NCBI GenBank assembly: GCA_034435635.1
Contig: DAOTWY010000017.1
Location: 31,940 to 95,939, forward strand
Direction: 5' to 3'
Source: DAOTWY01 sp003696565
GTDB taxonomy: Bacteria > Chloroflexota > Anaerolineae > Aggregatilineales > Phototrophicaceae
Length of the DNA stretch: 64,000 bases
This document shows, in pieces, positions 23,668 to 32,106 of this stretch; position 1 is the first letter of the stretch, and every line of letters starts with the position of its first letter. The position numbers and the translations under genes are program-made. The notes below the pieces were generated by a model, which did no database searches, was not told where the DNA came from, and worked only from the letters and a program-made list of their open reading frames with translations.

Positions 23668-24487
23668 GTGTTTCCTCCTGTTGGGAGGTTTGAGCATAAC
23701 ATACCACGCTACCAGAGTCCACAAATCCCATTTGTCGGCATAATCGGCGATCTGCTTCGGTCTCGCCGGATGTGAAGATGAGATCACACCCGCGTTCGAT
23801 GGCAAATGATTGCGCAGCCTGGCGCAATAAGCGAACGTTTTCTTCCGTTCGTGCTTCTTTCATGATGCTGAGTGCGGTGAGGTTCGCACTCTGATTATTG
23901 ATCGTCAGACGGGCAACCCCAACTGGAAAACCATAGCGATATAAAATAAAATCTGCTTGGTTACCGATTATCAGTTCGCGCATATCACGCCCAACATAAA
24001 GCGGCTCTACACCGCCTGTAATCACATCAAACCGTGCATTACGCCAAACATACCACCATTGAGCGATGCCTTCCTGGTCGGTCACGCGCTCAATGCGAAT
24101 ACCATCCGGTAGGGGCTGCAATTTTGGACTGGGCGGCTGAAGCGCACAAGTCATAATCGGAATTTCACGCTCAATTTTGAGATCAAGATCATGCAACGCT
24201 TTGGCAAAAAGTGGTGGAAACAACCCTTCTATATAATAGACACGTGGCGTGCGTCCGTGTTCACGGAGTTGATTTAAGCCTTTTTCAATTTCTGGCGTGG
24301 GTATCCAGGCTGTTTTTTGGCGGGGCGTGATATAGTTTAAGTGCGGGAGGGTGCTTGTTTGATGATAAATGACATCCACAAAGCCAACCGATTCAAGTTG
24401 TGCACCTAAATTAAGATGGCTTTGAATAAGATGAGATTGAACACGACGTAATACTTGCCTAATAGCTTTGATCGATTGTTTCGACAT
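23633..24487 (-). CDS. GNAT-like N-acetyltransferase
   Basis: A 284-residue protein. The C-terminal third (about 175-265) reads as a GNAT acetyltransferase: a strand with YRYGFPVGVARLTINNQSANLTALS, a helix VRLLRQAAQSFAIERGC in place of the CoA-binding loop, and the last strand after LCRQMGFVDSG. The typical Q/RxxGxG/A loop is not clear, so activity is uncertain. The N-terminal half has no known domain. ATG 24487 is chosen because AGGAG precedes it; the longer frame to 24577 has none. It is the first gene of the operon running to 21321 and is divergent from the gene at 24568. Confidence 0.65.
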   Translation of the reverse strand: MSKQSIKAIRQVLRRVQSHLIQSHLNLGAQLESVGFVDVIYHQTSTLPHLNYITPRQKTAWIPTPEIEKGLNQLREHGRTPRVYYIEGLFPPLFAKALHDLDLKIEREIPIMTCALQPPSPKLQPLPDGIRIERVTDQEGIAQWWYVWRNARFDVITGGVEPLYVGRDMRELIIGNQADFILYRYGFPVGVARLTINNQSANLTALSIMKEARTEENVRLLRQAAQSFAIERGCDLIFTSGETEADRRLCRQMGFVDSGSVVCYAQTSQQEETHDMAESTFMLF

Positions 24488-24567
24488 TTTTAGCTCCTGC
24501 TTATGTTGCCCTTTTATCATATCACAGTGAGATTTATCGTCAGGTTTTAAAATGGATAGAATTTTTG

Positions 24568-25119
24568 ATGATTCCAAACCGTGCTGAAAATGTTAGTCAA
24601 TGGGGAATCGACCAATTGACAGTCATCTTGTTGCGGCAATTTAAACGATTGCTCGTAGAGCAAGGCGTTGCGCTAACAGATGCGCAAATGCGTCAAATTG
24701 GGGAAAATGTCGCTGCTAATCATGAGTTGCCTGCGATTATAATCAATGTTAATGAGGCAATTTATCAGCTTGTGGTACAAAGTCTAGCAGTGTTGGAACA
24801 ATGGAATTTGTCATTTGATCAATCATTGCGAACTGAAATGACGGATTTACCGTGGGAAACCACCGCAGACTTCCTGACACTTGCCAATGAAAAAGTAAAC
24901 GCGGAGATACGAATCACCGCTGGGGCATCCTTAATGATTCTATTGGGTGATTTACGTCATGCGCAGTATGCAGTGCAAGCAATTGAATATGATTTAGAGG
25001 CACACAATACATTAGATGTAGATGCTATGATTGCCAAACGGGCTTTGTTGCATCACTTAAAAATATCGCCAGATGCAGCGGATTGGCTTTCTCAGGTTCG
25101 TGCAACGCTTGCGCTTTAA
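24568..25119 (+). CDS. Protein of unknown function
   Basis: A 183-residue, mostly helical, soluble protein without signal peptide. I recognise no family. Helices such as LTVILLRQFKRLLVEQGVAL and MILLGDLRHAQYAVQAIEY alternate with short polar turns, and the end is SPDAADWLSQVRATLAL. ATG 24568 is preferred over the TTG one codon upstream. It is divergent from the acetyltransferase operon with an 80-bp gap and is followed 55 bp later by the lipoprotein-exporter pair, which has its own likely ribosome site, so it may or may not belong to that operon. Confidence 0.75.
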   Translation: MIPNRAENVSQWGIDQLTVILLRQFKRLLVEQGVALTDAQMRQIGENVAANHELPAIIINVNEAIYQLVVQSLAVLEQWNLSFDQSLRTEMTDLPWETTADFLTLANEKVNAEIRITAGASLMILLGDLRHAQYAVQAIEYDLEAHNTLDVDAMIAKRALLHHLKISPDAADWLSQVRATLAL

Positions 25120-25174
25120 GGACGTACAATATATAGCTATACTAGTGCTATTCGCTAAAAACCAGGAGTGACTT

Positions 25175-25909
25175 GTGGCACGTCGTATCATAATTATGAT
25201 ATTTATCTTAATGCTTGCCGCCTGTAACGGGGGAAATGAGGATGAACCTGCCCCTAATGTCCATGAATTGATTGACCGCGCGGCAGCATTAATGCAAGAT
25301 GCGCAAACTTTCAGCCTGGAAATTATCGCTGAAGGCGCGCCCTTTGTCTTTCTGATTGAACCGCCTGGTATTGAGCCAATTGAAGTGAGTTTTAATCGTG
25401 CAATTGGTCAGTATGTAACCCCTGGCGAGATTTACGCAACCGTTAATGTCAATGTTGGGCGGCTCACATTGGATGCGGTGGTTTATGCTAATGGGGATGA
25501 CCAGTGGTTCCAAATTCCACCGTTGGTTGGCTGGGTCAATAGCGACTTTGCGGAAGGCTTTAACCCCACCCGTTTGGTAGGGGCAGATAGCGGTTTCCGT
25601 GCGGCACTTGTGTCGATTGTCGATTTAGAATATGTTGGTCGAGAATCCATTAATGGAGTTGGGGTCTATCATATCGCCGGAACAGCAAACGGGGAGGACA
25701 TCAGCAACCTACTGCTTTCTGGTTTAATTGACGATATGACTGGGATTGTGCCGGTACAAATTTATCTTCATCAAGAAACTGGTTATCCTGTGCGGCTCAT
25801 TGTAGAACAACCTGGAACAGCAACCGAAACAGACCCCAATACTACCTGGAAAGTTGATGTGTTCGACATTAACGAACCTAGCACTATTGTCCCGCCGGAG
25901 GGCGCATAA
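25175..25909 (+). CDS. LppX/LprG-like lipoprotein
   Basis: A 244-residue lipoprotein. The signal peptide ends in a lipobox LAAC with Cys17 (start GTG 25175). The mature part has the size and curved-sheet pattern of the LppX_LprAFG family: about ten strands with paired hydrophobics that build a pocket for acyl chains, for example FSLEIIAEGAPFVF and GVYHIAGTANGEDI. In mycobacteria LprG carries lipids from the membrane exporter Rv1410c (P55) toward the outer layer. Here the gene is followed after 3 bp by an MFS exporter, the same gene order. The start has AGGAG upstream. Confidence 0.85.
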   Translation: MARRIIIMIFILMLAACNGGNEDEPAPNVHELIDRAAALMQDAQTFSLEIIAEGAPFVFLIEPPGIEPIEVSFNRAIGQYVTPGEIYATVNVNVGRLTLDAVVYANGDDQWFQIPPLVGWVNSDFAEGFNPTRLVGADSGFRAALVSIVDLEYVGRESINGVGVYHIAGTANGEDISNLLLSGLIDDMTGIVPVQIYLHQETGYPVRLIVEQPGTATETDPNTTWKVDVFDINEPSTIVPPEGA

Positions 25910-25912
25910 CCA

Positions 25913-27481
25913 ATGAGTTCAACACGAAATCGTTGGTTGATTGTCGCGGTCATCTGCATCCCGGTCTTTGTGGGATCATTAGATTTGACAGTTGTCTCAG
26001 CGTTTTTGCCAGAGCTAATTGTCGATTTGAACATCAATCCTTTGACGGGGTTAGATGATACTGCGTGGATTTTGACGGGATATTTATTGGCGTATACGAT
26101 CAGCCTCACGTTTATGGGGCGGCTGAGTGATCTCATCGGGCGGCGTTGGGTATATGCGATCTCGCTGTTAATTTTTATTGGGGGGTCGGTGTTGGTCGCC
26201 ACTGCACATCAATACCCAACCGATTTGATGGAAAATTTGCAGCGACGGATGGGCGAACGTCCGCTAACGACGCATGTGACGCTTCAGGTGATTATCATCG
26301 GGCGGGTGATACAGGCTTTTGGGGCTGGGGCACTGGTGCCGGTGAGTATGGCATTGGTGGCGGATTTATTCCCTGTGGGCAAGCGGGCGCAAGCACTGGG
26401 CTTAGTTGCCGCTATTGATACGTTAGGCTGGGTATTGGGGCATCTATATGGTGGGTTATTTTTACAGATACCCAATATGCCTTGGCAAGGTCTGTTTTGG
26501 GTCAATGTGCCACTGACATTATTCGCATTAACCGTCACACTATGGGCTTTACGCAATATACCGATGCAGCGCGTCACAGGGCGGTTTGATATCTTAGGCG
26601 CGGTGTTAATCGCTGGGGCATTAAGTTGCCTGAATATTGGGCTGGGTGCGAATATTGATGTGTCTGGGGCGCAATCGTTTGATCAGCTTTCGCAGTTGCC
26701 CCCATATGCGTTACCGCTTTTGTTAGGCGGGGTCTTTTTATTGTTATTATTTGTTTTGGTCGAGTCTTATATCCGTGATCCATTGATTAACCCGCGCTTG
26801 TTCCGGCGGCGGAATATCGCGTTTGGGTCGTTAACCAACTTTTTCGTAGGTTATTGTTTGTTCATCGGCTTAGTAAGTGTGCCGATTTTGGTTAATGTGA
26901 CATTGGACGATTTGGATACAGGGCTACGGGATGCAGCCCTGCGAGTGGGCTTGTTGCTTTCTGCATTAACGGTACCAATGGCTATTGCAACAATTCCAGG
27001 CGGGTGGCTTGCTTCACGATATAGCTACCGTCCGCCAATGGTGGGGGGCTTGTTGATAGCAGCATTTGGCTTTATGCTCATTTGGCAAACATGGACGATT
27101 GATGTAGAAACGTCTGTTATCGTCATAGAAATGGCGATTGTTGGCATTGGTATCGGCTTGACGTTTTCCCCAGTCAGCGCGGCGTTAATTGATTCCTCCA
27201 AGGACAGTGAGCGCGGTGTTGTTTCCGCGTTGGTGTTAATTTTACGGTTGATTGGCATGACGATTAGTGTGTCATCGCTGACCACGTTTGCATTAAACCG
27301 AGTGAGTTATTTAGCAAGCCAGCAAGAAGGCAGTAACGTAGACATTCTAAATGCTGCTTTCGATACTTTTCCTACTATCACCGTTGATGTCTTAGCGGAA
27401 TTTGGCTTCATTGGTATGATCTTATGCTTACTGGCGATACTTCCAGCGTGGTTTGTACGAGAAGTACCATCTTCGGCGTGA
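25913..27481 (+). CDS. MFS exporter of the DHA2/P55 type
   Basis: A 522-residue MFS protein with about 14 membrane helices. Family motifs are visible: SLDLTVVSAFLP in helix 1 with the conserved Asp, motif A GRLSDLIGRRWV, motif B RVIQAFGAGALVPVSMALVADLF and a modified motif C (GWVLGHLYGGLF). The long first outer region between helices is about 30 residues (TAHQYPTDLMENLQRRMGER). Located 3 bp after the LprG-like lipoprotein, it is probably the pump of a lipid- or drug-exporting pair like Rv1410c-LprG. The C-terminus ends on the membrane. A convergent terminator follows. Confidence 0.9.
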   Translation: MSSTRNRWLIVAVICIPVFVGSLDLTVVSAFLPELIVDLNINPLTGLDDTAWILTGYLLAYTISLTFMGRLSDLIGRRWVYAISLLIFIGGSVLVATAHQYPTDLMENLQRRMGERPLTTHVTLQVIIIGRVIQAFGAGALVPVSMALVADLFPVGKRAQALGLVAAIDTLGWVLGHLYGGLFLQIPNMPWQGLFWVNVPLTLFALTVTLWALRNIPMQRVTGRFDILGAVLIAGALSCLNIGLGANIDVSGAQSFDQLSQLPPYALPLLLGGVFLLLLFVLVESYIRDPLINPRLFRRRNIAFGSLTNFFVGYCLFIGLVSVPILVNVTLDDLDTGLRDAALRVGLLLSALTVPMAIATIPGGWLASRYSYRPPMVGGLLIAAFGFMLIWQTWTIDVETSVIVIEMAIVGIGIGLTFSPVSAALIDSSKDSERGVVSALVLILRLIGMTISVSSLTTFALNRVSYLASQQEGSNVDILNAAFDTFPTITVDVLAEFGFIGMILCLLAILPAWFVREVPSSA

Positions 27482-27582
27482 GGATAAATTTTGCACGCTA
27501 CGCTAGCGTTGATTGCCGGTTTTAAGCGATTATTCTGTAGAACTTTATTGATGGAGTAGATCGCATTTATATCCATAACAAA

Positions 27583-27619
27583 AAACAAGGACAGGGTTTT
27601 TATCCTCCTGCCCTTGTTT
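27583..27619. terminator. Bidirectional terminator between MFS and yceI
   Basis: AAACAAGG+CAGG (27583-27595) pairs with CCTG+CCTTGTTT (27607-27619) with one internal mismatch. The A and T runs in the outer arms serve both directions, which fits two convergent genes. Confidence 0.75.
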
Positions 27620-27641
27620 GTGTTCACACCATGATTAAGAT

Positions 27642-28193
27642 TTAAACTGCTTGGGCTTTTTCGGTTTCTTCAACCGGTGTCGCTTGAATTTCAAGCTCAA
27701 TTTTGACCTCTTTGCTGACCAAGAAGCCGCCGGTTTCCAGGACTTGATTCCAGGTTAGCCCGAAGTCTTCACGGTTGATCTGCGTAGAGGCTTCAAAACC
27801 GATGACTTTCTTACCCCATGGATTAACATTTTCGCCCAAATAGGTCACATCCAGCGTTACGGGCTTGGTCACACCGGCAATTGTCAAATCACCAGTTACC
27901 TTAGCGACATTATCTCCTTGTAATTCCACATGAGTGCTTTTGAAAGTCATCGCCGGGTATTTTTCCACATTGAAGAAATCCGCACTCCGCAAGTGAGCAT
28001 CACGATCCGCCACGCGGGTATCAATACTTGCTGTTTGAATTGTCACATCTACGCTAGAAGCTGCTTTATTGTTCACATCAAAATCAATGACACCAGAGAA
28101 TTCTTTGAAACTACCACGCACAGTAGTGAAAACCATGTGTTTTACTGCAAACCCAACGGTACTGTGTGCAACATCAATTTGCCATTTTGCCAT
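27642..28193 (-). CDS. yceI: YceI-family lipocalin-like protein
   Basis: A 183-residue protein with the full YceI fold. It starts AKWQIDVAHSTVGFAVKHMV, followed by VRGSFKEFSGVIDFD, the DAHLRSADFFNVEKYPAMTF signature and the end GLTWNQVLETGGFLVSKEV. YceI proteins bind polyprenyl or other isoprenoid chains. There is no signal peptide, so it should be cytosolic, unlike E. coli YceI. I start at ATG 28193 with AAAGG upstream; the frame reaches 28211. A 24-bp palindrome lies 41 bp upstream, and the upstream tetR gene is the obvious candidate regulator. Confidence 0.9.
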   Translation of the reverse strand: MAKWQIDVAHSTVGFAVKHMVFTTVRGSFKEFSGVIDFDVNNKAASSVDVTIQTASIDTRVADRDAHLRSADFFNVEKYPAMTFKSTHVELQGDNVAKVTGDLTIAGVTKPVTLDVTYLGENVNPWGKKVIGFEASTQINREDFGLTWNQVLETGGFLVSKEVKIELEIQATPVEETEKAQAV

Positions 28194-28233
28194 AATCACA
28201 ACCTTTCTCAACTAGTGAGATATTATTAAACCG

Positions 28234-28257
28234 ATAAACGGACTGCAGTCCGTTTAT
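28234..28257. promoter_or_regulatory. 24-bp perfect palindrome, likely TetR operator
   Basis: The centre is GGACTGCAGTCC and the symmetry extends without mismatch over 24 bp (arms begin ATAAAC). It lies between the yceI start and an AT-rich stretch that could hold its -10. The TetR-family gene 250 bp upstream on the same strand is the likely binder. Confidence 0.65.
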
Positions 28258-28336
28258 TAAATTAAAACAGAAACCAGCGAACTTGTCGAGTTAGAAATGC
28301 ATCAGAGATAGATAAACAGGAGATAAATAAAAGGTT

Positions 28337-28362
28337 GACCGATCAGAGTTGCCTGACCGGTC
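28337..28362 (-). terminator. Terminator after tetR
   Basis: Read leftward, GACCGGTCAG pairs with CTGATCGGTC around a 6-nt loop (10 bp, one G-U pair) and is followed by AACCTTTTATTT. On the + strand one pair is a mismatch, so leftward use is favoured. It separates tetR from yceI. Confidence 0.6.
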
Positions 28363-28377
28363 TGGAGTTTGGTTGGT

Positions 28378-28406
28378 GTTAGCTCGGTGGAGTATCCGAT
28401 GCTAAC
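28378..28406. other. Hairpin in the tetR-yceI gap
   Basis: GTTAGC+TCGG (28378-28387) pairs with CCGA+GCTAAC (28396-28406) with one bulged T. It has no T run. The rest of the 28212-28504 gap shows nothing else that I can name. Confidence 0.35.
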
Positions 28407-28504
28407 AAAGGTTATCAGCCAAGATAATGACGTAAAAGATAATTGTCGGCTAACTCAACCATACTATTTTTCGTTTGCAATGTCGATAAATTTTTACGAA
28501 ATTC

Positions 28505-29101
28505 CTATGAAAAATTTTGGCAAAGTTGTTTGGCGGTGTTTAATACCCCGGTAATGATGCGCTCCGCATCATAATTTAAAGTCTTTCTTTGGAAGTGAAT
28601 GGTGTTCACATGCAACATCACATAAAGCACATCTGCCTTATAATCCACATCACCCTCTACACCAATACGGTTTAGAAGCATGATAATTGTCTGTCTCCAC
28701 CAAATATGTGCCGGAATATCCAGCGAAATCATGCTTTGTGTGTTCTCACCACAAGCAAGCAGATCACTGTTATGCATCACAAACCGGGCGGCTTGTTCCA
28801 AAAACCAGATCAAATCTTGATAGGGGTTTTGACTTTTACGCAACCGTTGGAGGGTTTGATCCTGCAAAAGCCGTTGGTCTTCATCTAACAAGGCATAGCA
28901 GACATCCAGTTTATTGTTAAAATGGCGATATAATGTACCTTTTCCTACACCAGCTGCTTCAGCAAGTTGTGTCATCGAAACCGCTGCAACGCCATGTTTT
29001 TGGAAAAGCTGACGAGCCGTTTCCAACAATAGCCGGTAATTTTTCATCGCATCTGCGCGGCTAGGACGATTTGAGATTATTGGAAGTGAATTGTTTTTCA
29101 T
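28505..29101 (-). CDS. TetR-family transcriptional regulator
   Basis: A 198-residue TetR-type repressor. The helix-turn-helix is clear (ARQLFQKHGVAAVSMTQLAE then AAGVGKGTLYRHFNNK, about residues 28-66). The C-terminal ligand-binding domain is helical and unassigned (ETARQLFQ to the end NTAKQLCQNFS). The gene is divergent from a PLP enzyme at 29176 and upstream of yceI. A near-palindrome ACCAT-t-ATGGT lies in the divergent region at 29127-29137, and a perfect 24-bp one lies before yceI. The ligand is unknown. Confidence 0.9.
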   Translation of the reverse strand: MKNNSLPIISNRPSRADAMKNYRLLLETARQLFQKHGVAAVSMTQLAEAAGVGKGTLYRHFNNKLDVCYALLDEDQRLLQDQTLQRLRKSQNPYQDLIWFLEQAARFVMHNSDLLACGENTQSMISLDIPAHIWWRQTIIMLLNRIGVEGDVDYKADVLYVMLHVNTIHFQRKTLNYDAERIITGVLNTAKQLCQNFS

Positions 29102-29175
29102 GCAGCTTTTTGACTGAATTTATTTGACCATTATGGTTATTGTATCATACTTGTAACTTGCAGGAGGAAGCCTTA

Positions 29176-30225
29176 ATGCATGTGAATGAATTAGAAACCC
29201 CTAGTGTTTTAATTGATCTGGATAAAATGATGGCAAATATCCAGCGGATGCAAGCATATTGTGATTCATTGGGTGTTGCTTTTCGTCCACACATCAAAAC
29301 ACACAAATTGCCACAGATCGCTCAAATGCAGTTAGAAGCTGGAGCAGTTGGGATAGCATGTCAAAAAACCACTGAGGCACAAGTTTTTTTGGAAGCCGGG
29401 TTCAAAGATATTCAAATCCCTTACAATATCGTTGGTCAGGCAAAAACTCGCCGCTTAGCGCAAATGGCAGCCACGCCTGGGGTAAAAATCACCACAGCGG
29501 CGGATCATGTCGCTATTGTAGATGGATTGGCACAAGCTGCAAGTGATGCAAACGTGACTTTGCATGTGCTGGCAGATATGGCGACATCTATTCAACGAAC
29601 CGGGGCACAACCAAAAGATATTGTCACCATTGCTAAACGGATTGACGCTGCGCCAAATCTTGAGTTTGCTGGCTTAATGGTATATCCCAGTGATGCCTCG
29701 ATACGCCCAGCACTTTTAGAAACACTCACCTTGCTTGAACAAGCTGGCTTACAAGTAAAAAACATCAGCGGTGGTGGAACAGGGGGCGCGTTAGAAGCGG
29801 CTCAAGTGCCCGAACTAACCGAGTTACGTGTGGGGACTTATGTGTTTTATGACTGGACGTGTGTTGTTAAAGGATGGACATCAATTGATAACTGTGCCAT
29901 GAGAGTTGCCGCAACCGTCATCAGCACACCGTCATCAGACCGTGTTATTTTAGATAGTGGGCGCAAATCAATCGCATCAGATACGATTGATGGGGGGTAT
30001 GGGCATCTTGTGGAATACCCAGATGCACATATCTATGCGCTGAGCGAAGAACATACGCATGTTGATGTCAGTCGATGTGATCGTAAACCAATGATTGGTG
30101 AGCGTGTCCACATCATCCCGGTACATACTTGCGTTGTCACCAATTTACACAACCAAATTTATGGTATCCATGGTGAGCAAGTAGAAGTCGTTTGGCAGGT
30201 GGCGGCGCGCGGCATGGTGTGGTGA
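29176..30225 (+). CDS. D-serine dehydratase/D-threonine aldolase-like fold-III PLP enzyme
   Basis: A 349-residue enzyme with the alanine-racemase-type TIM barrel followed by a beta domain. The PLP lysine is in RPHIKTHK near residue 50, and the phosphate loop is ISGGGTGGA. Near the C-terminus the metal pair reads VHTCVVTNL: His-x-Cys as in zinc D-serine dehydratase, not His-x-Asp as in D-threonine aldolase. This favours dehydration of a D-hydroxyamino acid to a keto acid, ammonia being released. ATG 29176 has a perfect AGGAGG; the open frame to 29140 has none. It is monocistronic with a terminator at the stop. Confidence 0.87.
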   Translation: MHVNELETPSVLIDLDKMMANIQRMQAYCDSLGVAFRPHIKTHKLPQIAQMQLEAGAVGIACQKTTEAQVFLEAGFKDIQIPYNIVGQAKTRRLAQMAATPGVKITTAADHVAIVDGLAQAASDANVTLHVLADMATSIQRTGAQPKDIVTIAKRIDAAPNLEFAGLMVYPSDASIRPALLETLTLLEQAGLQVKNISGGGTGGALEAAQVPELTELRVGTYVFYDWTCVVKGWTSIDNCAMRVAATVISTPSSDRVILDSGRKSIASDTIDGGYGHLVEYPDAHIYALSEEHTHVDVSRCDRKPMIGERVHIIPVHTCVVTNLHNQIYGIHGEQVEVVWQVAARGMVW

Positions 30226-30249
30226 GGGCGGCGGGCTTCCCGCCCTTTT
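30225..30249. terminator. Terminator between convergent genes
   Basis: AGGGCGG (30225-30231) pairs with CCGCCCT (30240-30246) around an 8-nt loop and ends in TTTTA on the + strand. It includes the stop codon region of both neighbours. Confidence 0.7.
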
Positions 30250-30589
30250 AAGACACAATGACATACATCGCAATCACGGTGACAATCATAAAAACAGCGA
30301 CAATACCAAACAAGAGCAATTGACGGTTTTCTGCTGCTTGTTGTTTATAATAAATGCGTTGTAAAGTTTGCTGCGCTACAGCATGAGATGGGTCTTGTTG
30401 TAAGATACGCTCTAGCCATTGGATGCGTTCTTTTGTATTACGGGCGATTTTCGCCAACCACAACATCGCGGTGATATTACGTCTGTCTCGTGAATAGACT
30501 TGGCGCAACATCACACGCGCTCCTTCTTTGTTCCCGCTTTTAGCTGCACGAATTGCCAAGTTTAACAGTTCCTCATTATTGGCTTGCAT
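30248..30589 (-). CDS. Small TPR-like protein with C-terminal membrane anchor
   Basis: A 113-residue protein. Residues about 1-80 form two to three helical hairpins typical of TPR (LNLAIRAAKSGNKEGARVML and ERIQWLERILQQDPSHAVA). The last 25 residues are one membrane helix with the tail outside (tail-anchored). Such proteins recruit partners to the membrane. It ends in the shared terminator with the PLP enzyme and precedes cdsA and dtd in the opposite order, starting 68 bp after the cdsA stop on the same strand, so it may be the distal gene of a dtd-cdsA operon. Confidence 0.75.
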   Translation of the reverse strand: MQANNEELLNLAIRAAKSGNKEGARVMLRQVYSRDRRNITAMLWLAKIARNTKERIQWLERILQQDPSHAVAQQTLQRIYYKQQAAENRQLLLFGIVAVFMIVTVIAMYVIVS

Positions 30590-30656
30590 ATACGTTATCC
30601 CATGTCATCTATATCAAGTTTTGGACATCCGTCGTAATTATTATAGCGCAAACCTC

Positions 30657-31508
30657 TTAAACCAGCAGTACGATCCATAAATAGCAAAATAGTGCGACCG
30701 CCAGCAAGGAGTCAATCCGGTCTAACACGCCCCCATGCCCTGGAATCACGTTTAAACCAGCAATATGTGAATCCTTTACATTAAACGCCCGTTTCATGCC
30801 GGATTCAAACAAATCACCCAAAATAGCCATAATAGGGGCAATCGCCAACATAAGCATCGCGCTCCAGCTAAACTCCCCACCAAGTGTTAAGAATAACAAC
30901 GCCGGGATAAACCCACCAATGCTGCCCACAATTGCCCCTTCCACCGTTTTTTTAGGAGAAAGCTTTGGGGCGAGTTTACGCTTACCCCATAAACGTCCAC
31001 CAAAATAAGCGAAGGTATCACACCCCCATGTTAAGGAAAAGATGACAACCAGCCACACAAACCGGCTTTCCCAATGACTAATGGCGATCAAAAATCCCAA
31101 CGGGAAACCTAAATAGCAGATCCCCAACAAAGTTGAGCCAACCTGCATCAGTGATTGGCGGATTTTTTGCGGATGGCGAGCTGTTTCTAAAATAAATGTG
31201 GCAACCACACACAGCAAAATCGCGCTGAAGATCAACGTATTGGATTGTGTATAAAATCCCATCAACACAAGCAAGAGTGAAGGTAACCCAATGATTGTGC
31301 TACCTTGTATTTCAGAGCCTCGTTCTAGCGTAAAAAATTCTAAAATACCAATAATGGCAATGGCGGTCATCATAACCAGCCACAACGCCCCGCCTACATA
31401 CATACCAAGTAGGCTAATGGGGATTAACACCACAGCCGTTATCAAACGTGTGCGCAAGTTACCAGAGGATTGATTTTTGGGTTGATCGATTTGTGTTTCT
31501 GCTTGCAT
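30657..31508 (-). CDS. cdsA: Phosphatidate cytidylyltransferase
   Basis: A 283-residue integral membrane enzyme that makes CDP-diacylglycerol from phosphatidate and CTP for phospholipid synthesis. About eight helices are visible. The C-terminal CTP-transferase signature is complete: SGMKRAFNVKDS then NVIPGHGGVLDRIDS, and SLTWGCDTFAYFGGRLWGK with KLSPKKTVEG precedes it. The first 20 residues are a polar Gln-rich tail. It starts 13 bp after the dtd stop and is surely co-transcribed with it. Confidence 0.95.
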   Translation of the reverse strand: MQAETQIDQPKNQSSGNLRTRLITAVVLIPISLLGMYVGGALWLVMMTAIAIIGILEFFTLERGSEIQGSTIIGLPSLLLVLMGFYTQSNTLIFSAILLCVVATFILETARHPQKIRQSLMQVGSTLLGICYLGFPLGFLIAISHWESRFVWLVVIFSLTWGCDTFAYFGGRLWGKRKLAPKLSPKKTVEGAIVGSIGGFIPALLFLTLGGEFSWSAMLMLAIAPIMAILGDLFESGMKRAFNVKDSHIAGLNVIPGHGGVLDRIDSLLAVALFCYLWIVLLV

Positions 31509-31520
31509 GATATCATAACC

Positions 31521-31976
31521 TTATTTTTTTAACTCTTGCGTATCCAGAATAATCGTCACTGGTCCATCGTTAAAAATTTCAACCAGCATCACCGCACCAA
31601 ACACCCCATGCTCCACTTGTTGAACACCTTCTTGCTTTAAACACTGAGCGAAGTGTTGGACTAATGGCTCGGCGTGTTCTGTGCGGGCGGCATCAATAAA
31701 ACTAGGGCGGCGTCCCTTACGTGCATCAGCATAGAGTGTAAACTGAGAGATAACTAATACCCCGCCATTGATATCCAGCACGGAGCGATTCATTTTATCG
31801 TCGTCATCCGGGAAAACCCGTAAATTGGCGGTTTTCTTCGCCAGTAACTCTGCATCGGCTGGGGTATCATCGTGCGTAACCCCTACCAAAGCCACAAAGC
31901 CTGTTTGGATAGCACCCGTAACTTGATCTTGTACGCTCACACGCCCTTGTTGAACTCGTTGTAATACAACACGCAT
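31521..31976 (-). CDS. dtd: D-aminoacyl-tRNA deacylase
   Basis: A 151-residue enzyme that removes D-amino acids (and glycine from tRNA-Ala) from mischarged tRNA. It starts MRVVLQRVQQGRVSV and carries SQFTLYAD and NDGPVTIILDT, the two cross-dimer motifs (SQxxL and NxGPVT). I start it at ATG 31976, which gives the usual family length; the frame reaches 32039 without a family match. The gene is divergent from the kinase-like receptor and leads cdsA. Nearby there is a D-amino-acid-type PLP enzyme, but the two are not in one operon. Confidence 0.95.
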   Translation of the reverse strand: MRVVLQRVQQGRVSVQDQVTGAIQTGFVALVGVTHDDTPADAELLAKKTANLRVFPDDDDKMNRSVLDINGGVLVISQFTLYADARKGRRPSFIDAARTEHAEPLVQHFAQCLKQEGVQQVEHGVFGAVMLVEIFNDGPVTIILDTQELKK

Positions 31977-32106
31977 CACAAACTCACTTTCTATAACACT
32001 GGATTTGGTAAACTGTACCGAATGTTCGGCTATAATCAATGCTCAAACCTTGCGACTAGGGTTTGAGCGCGTACAATTAAACATCATCAAGATGTTAGGA
32101 GGCATC

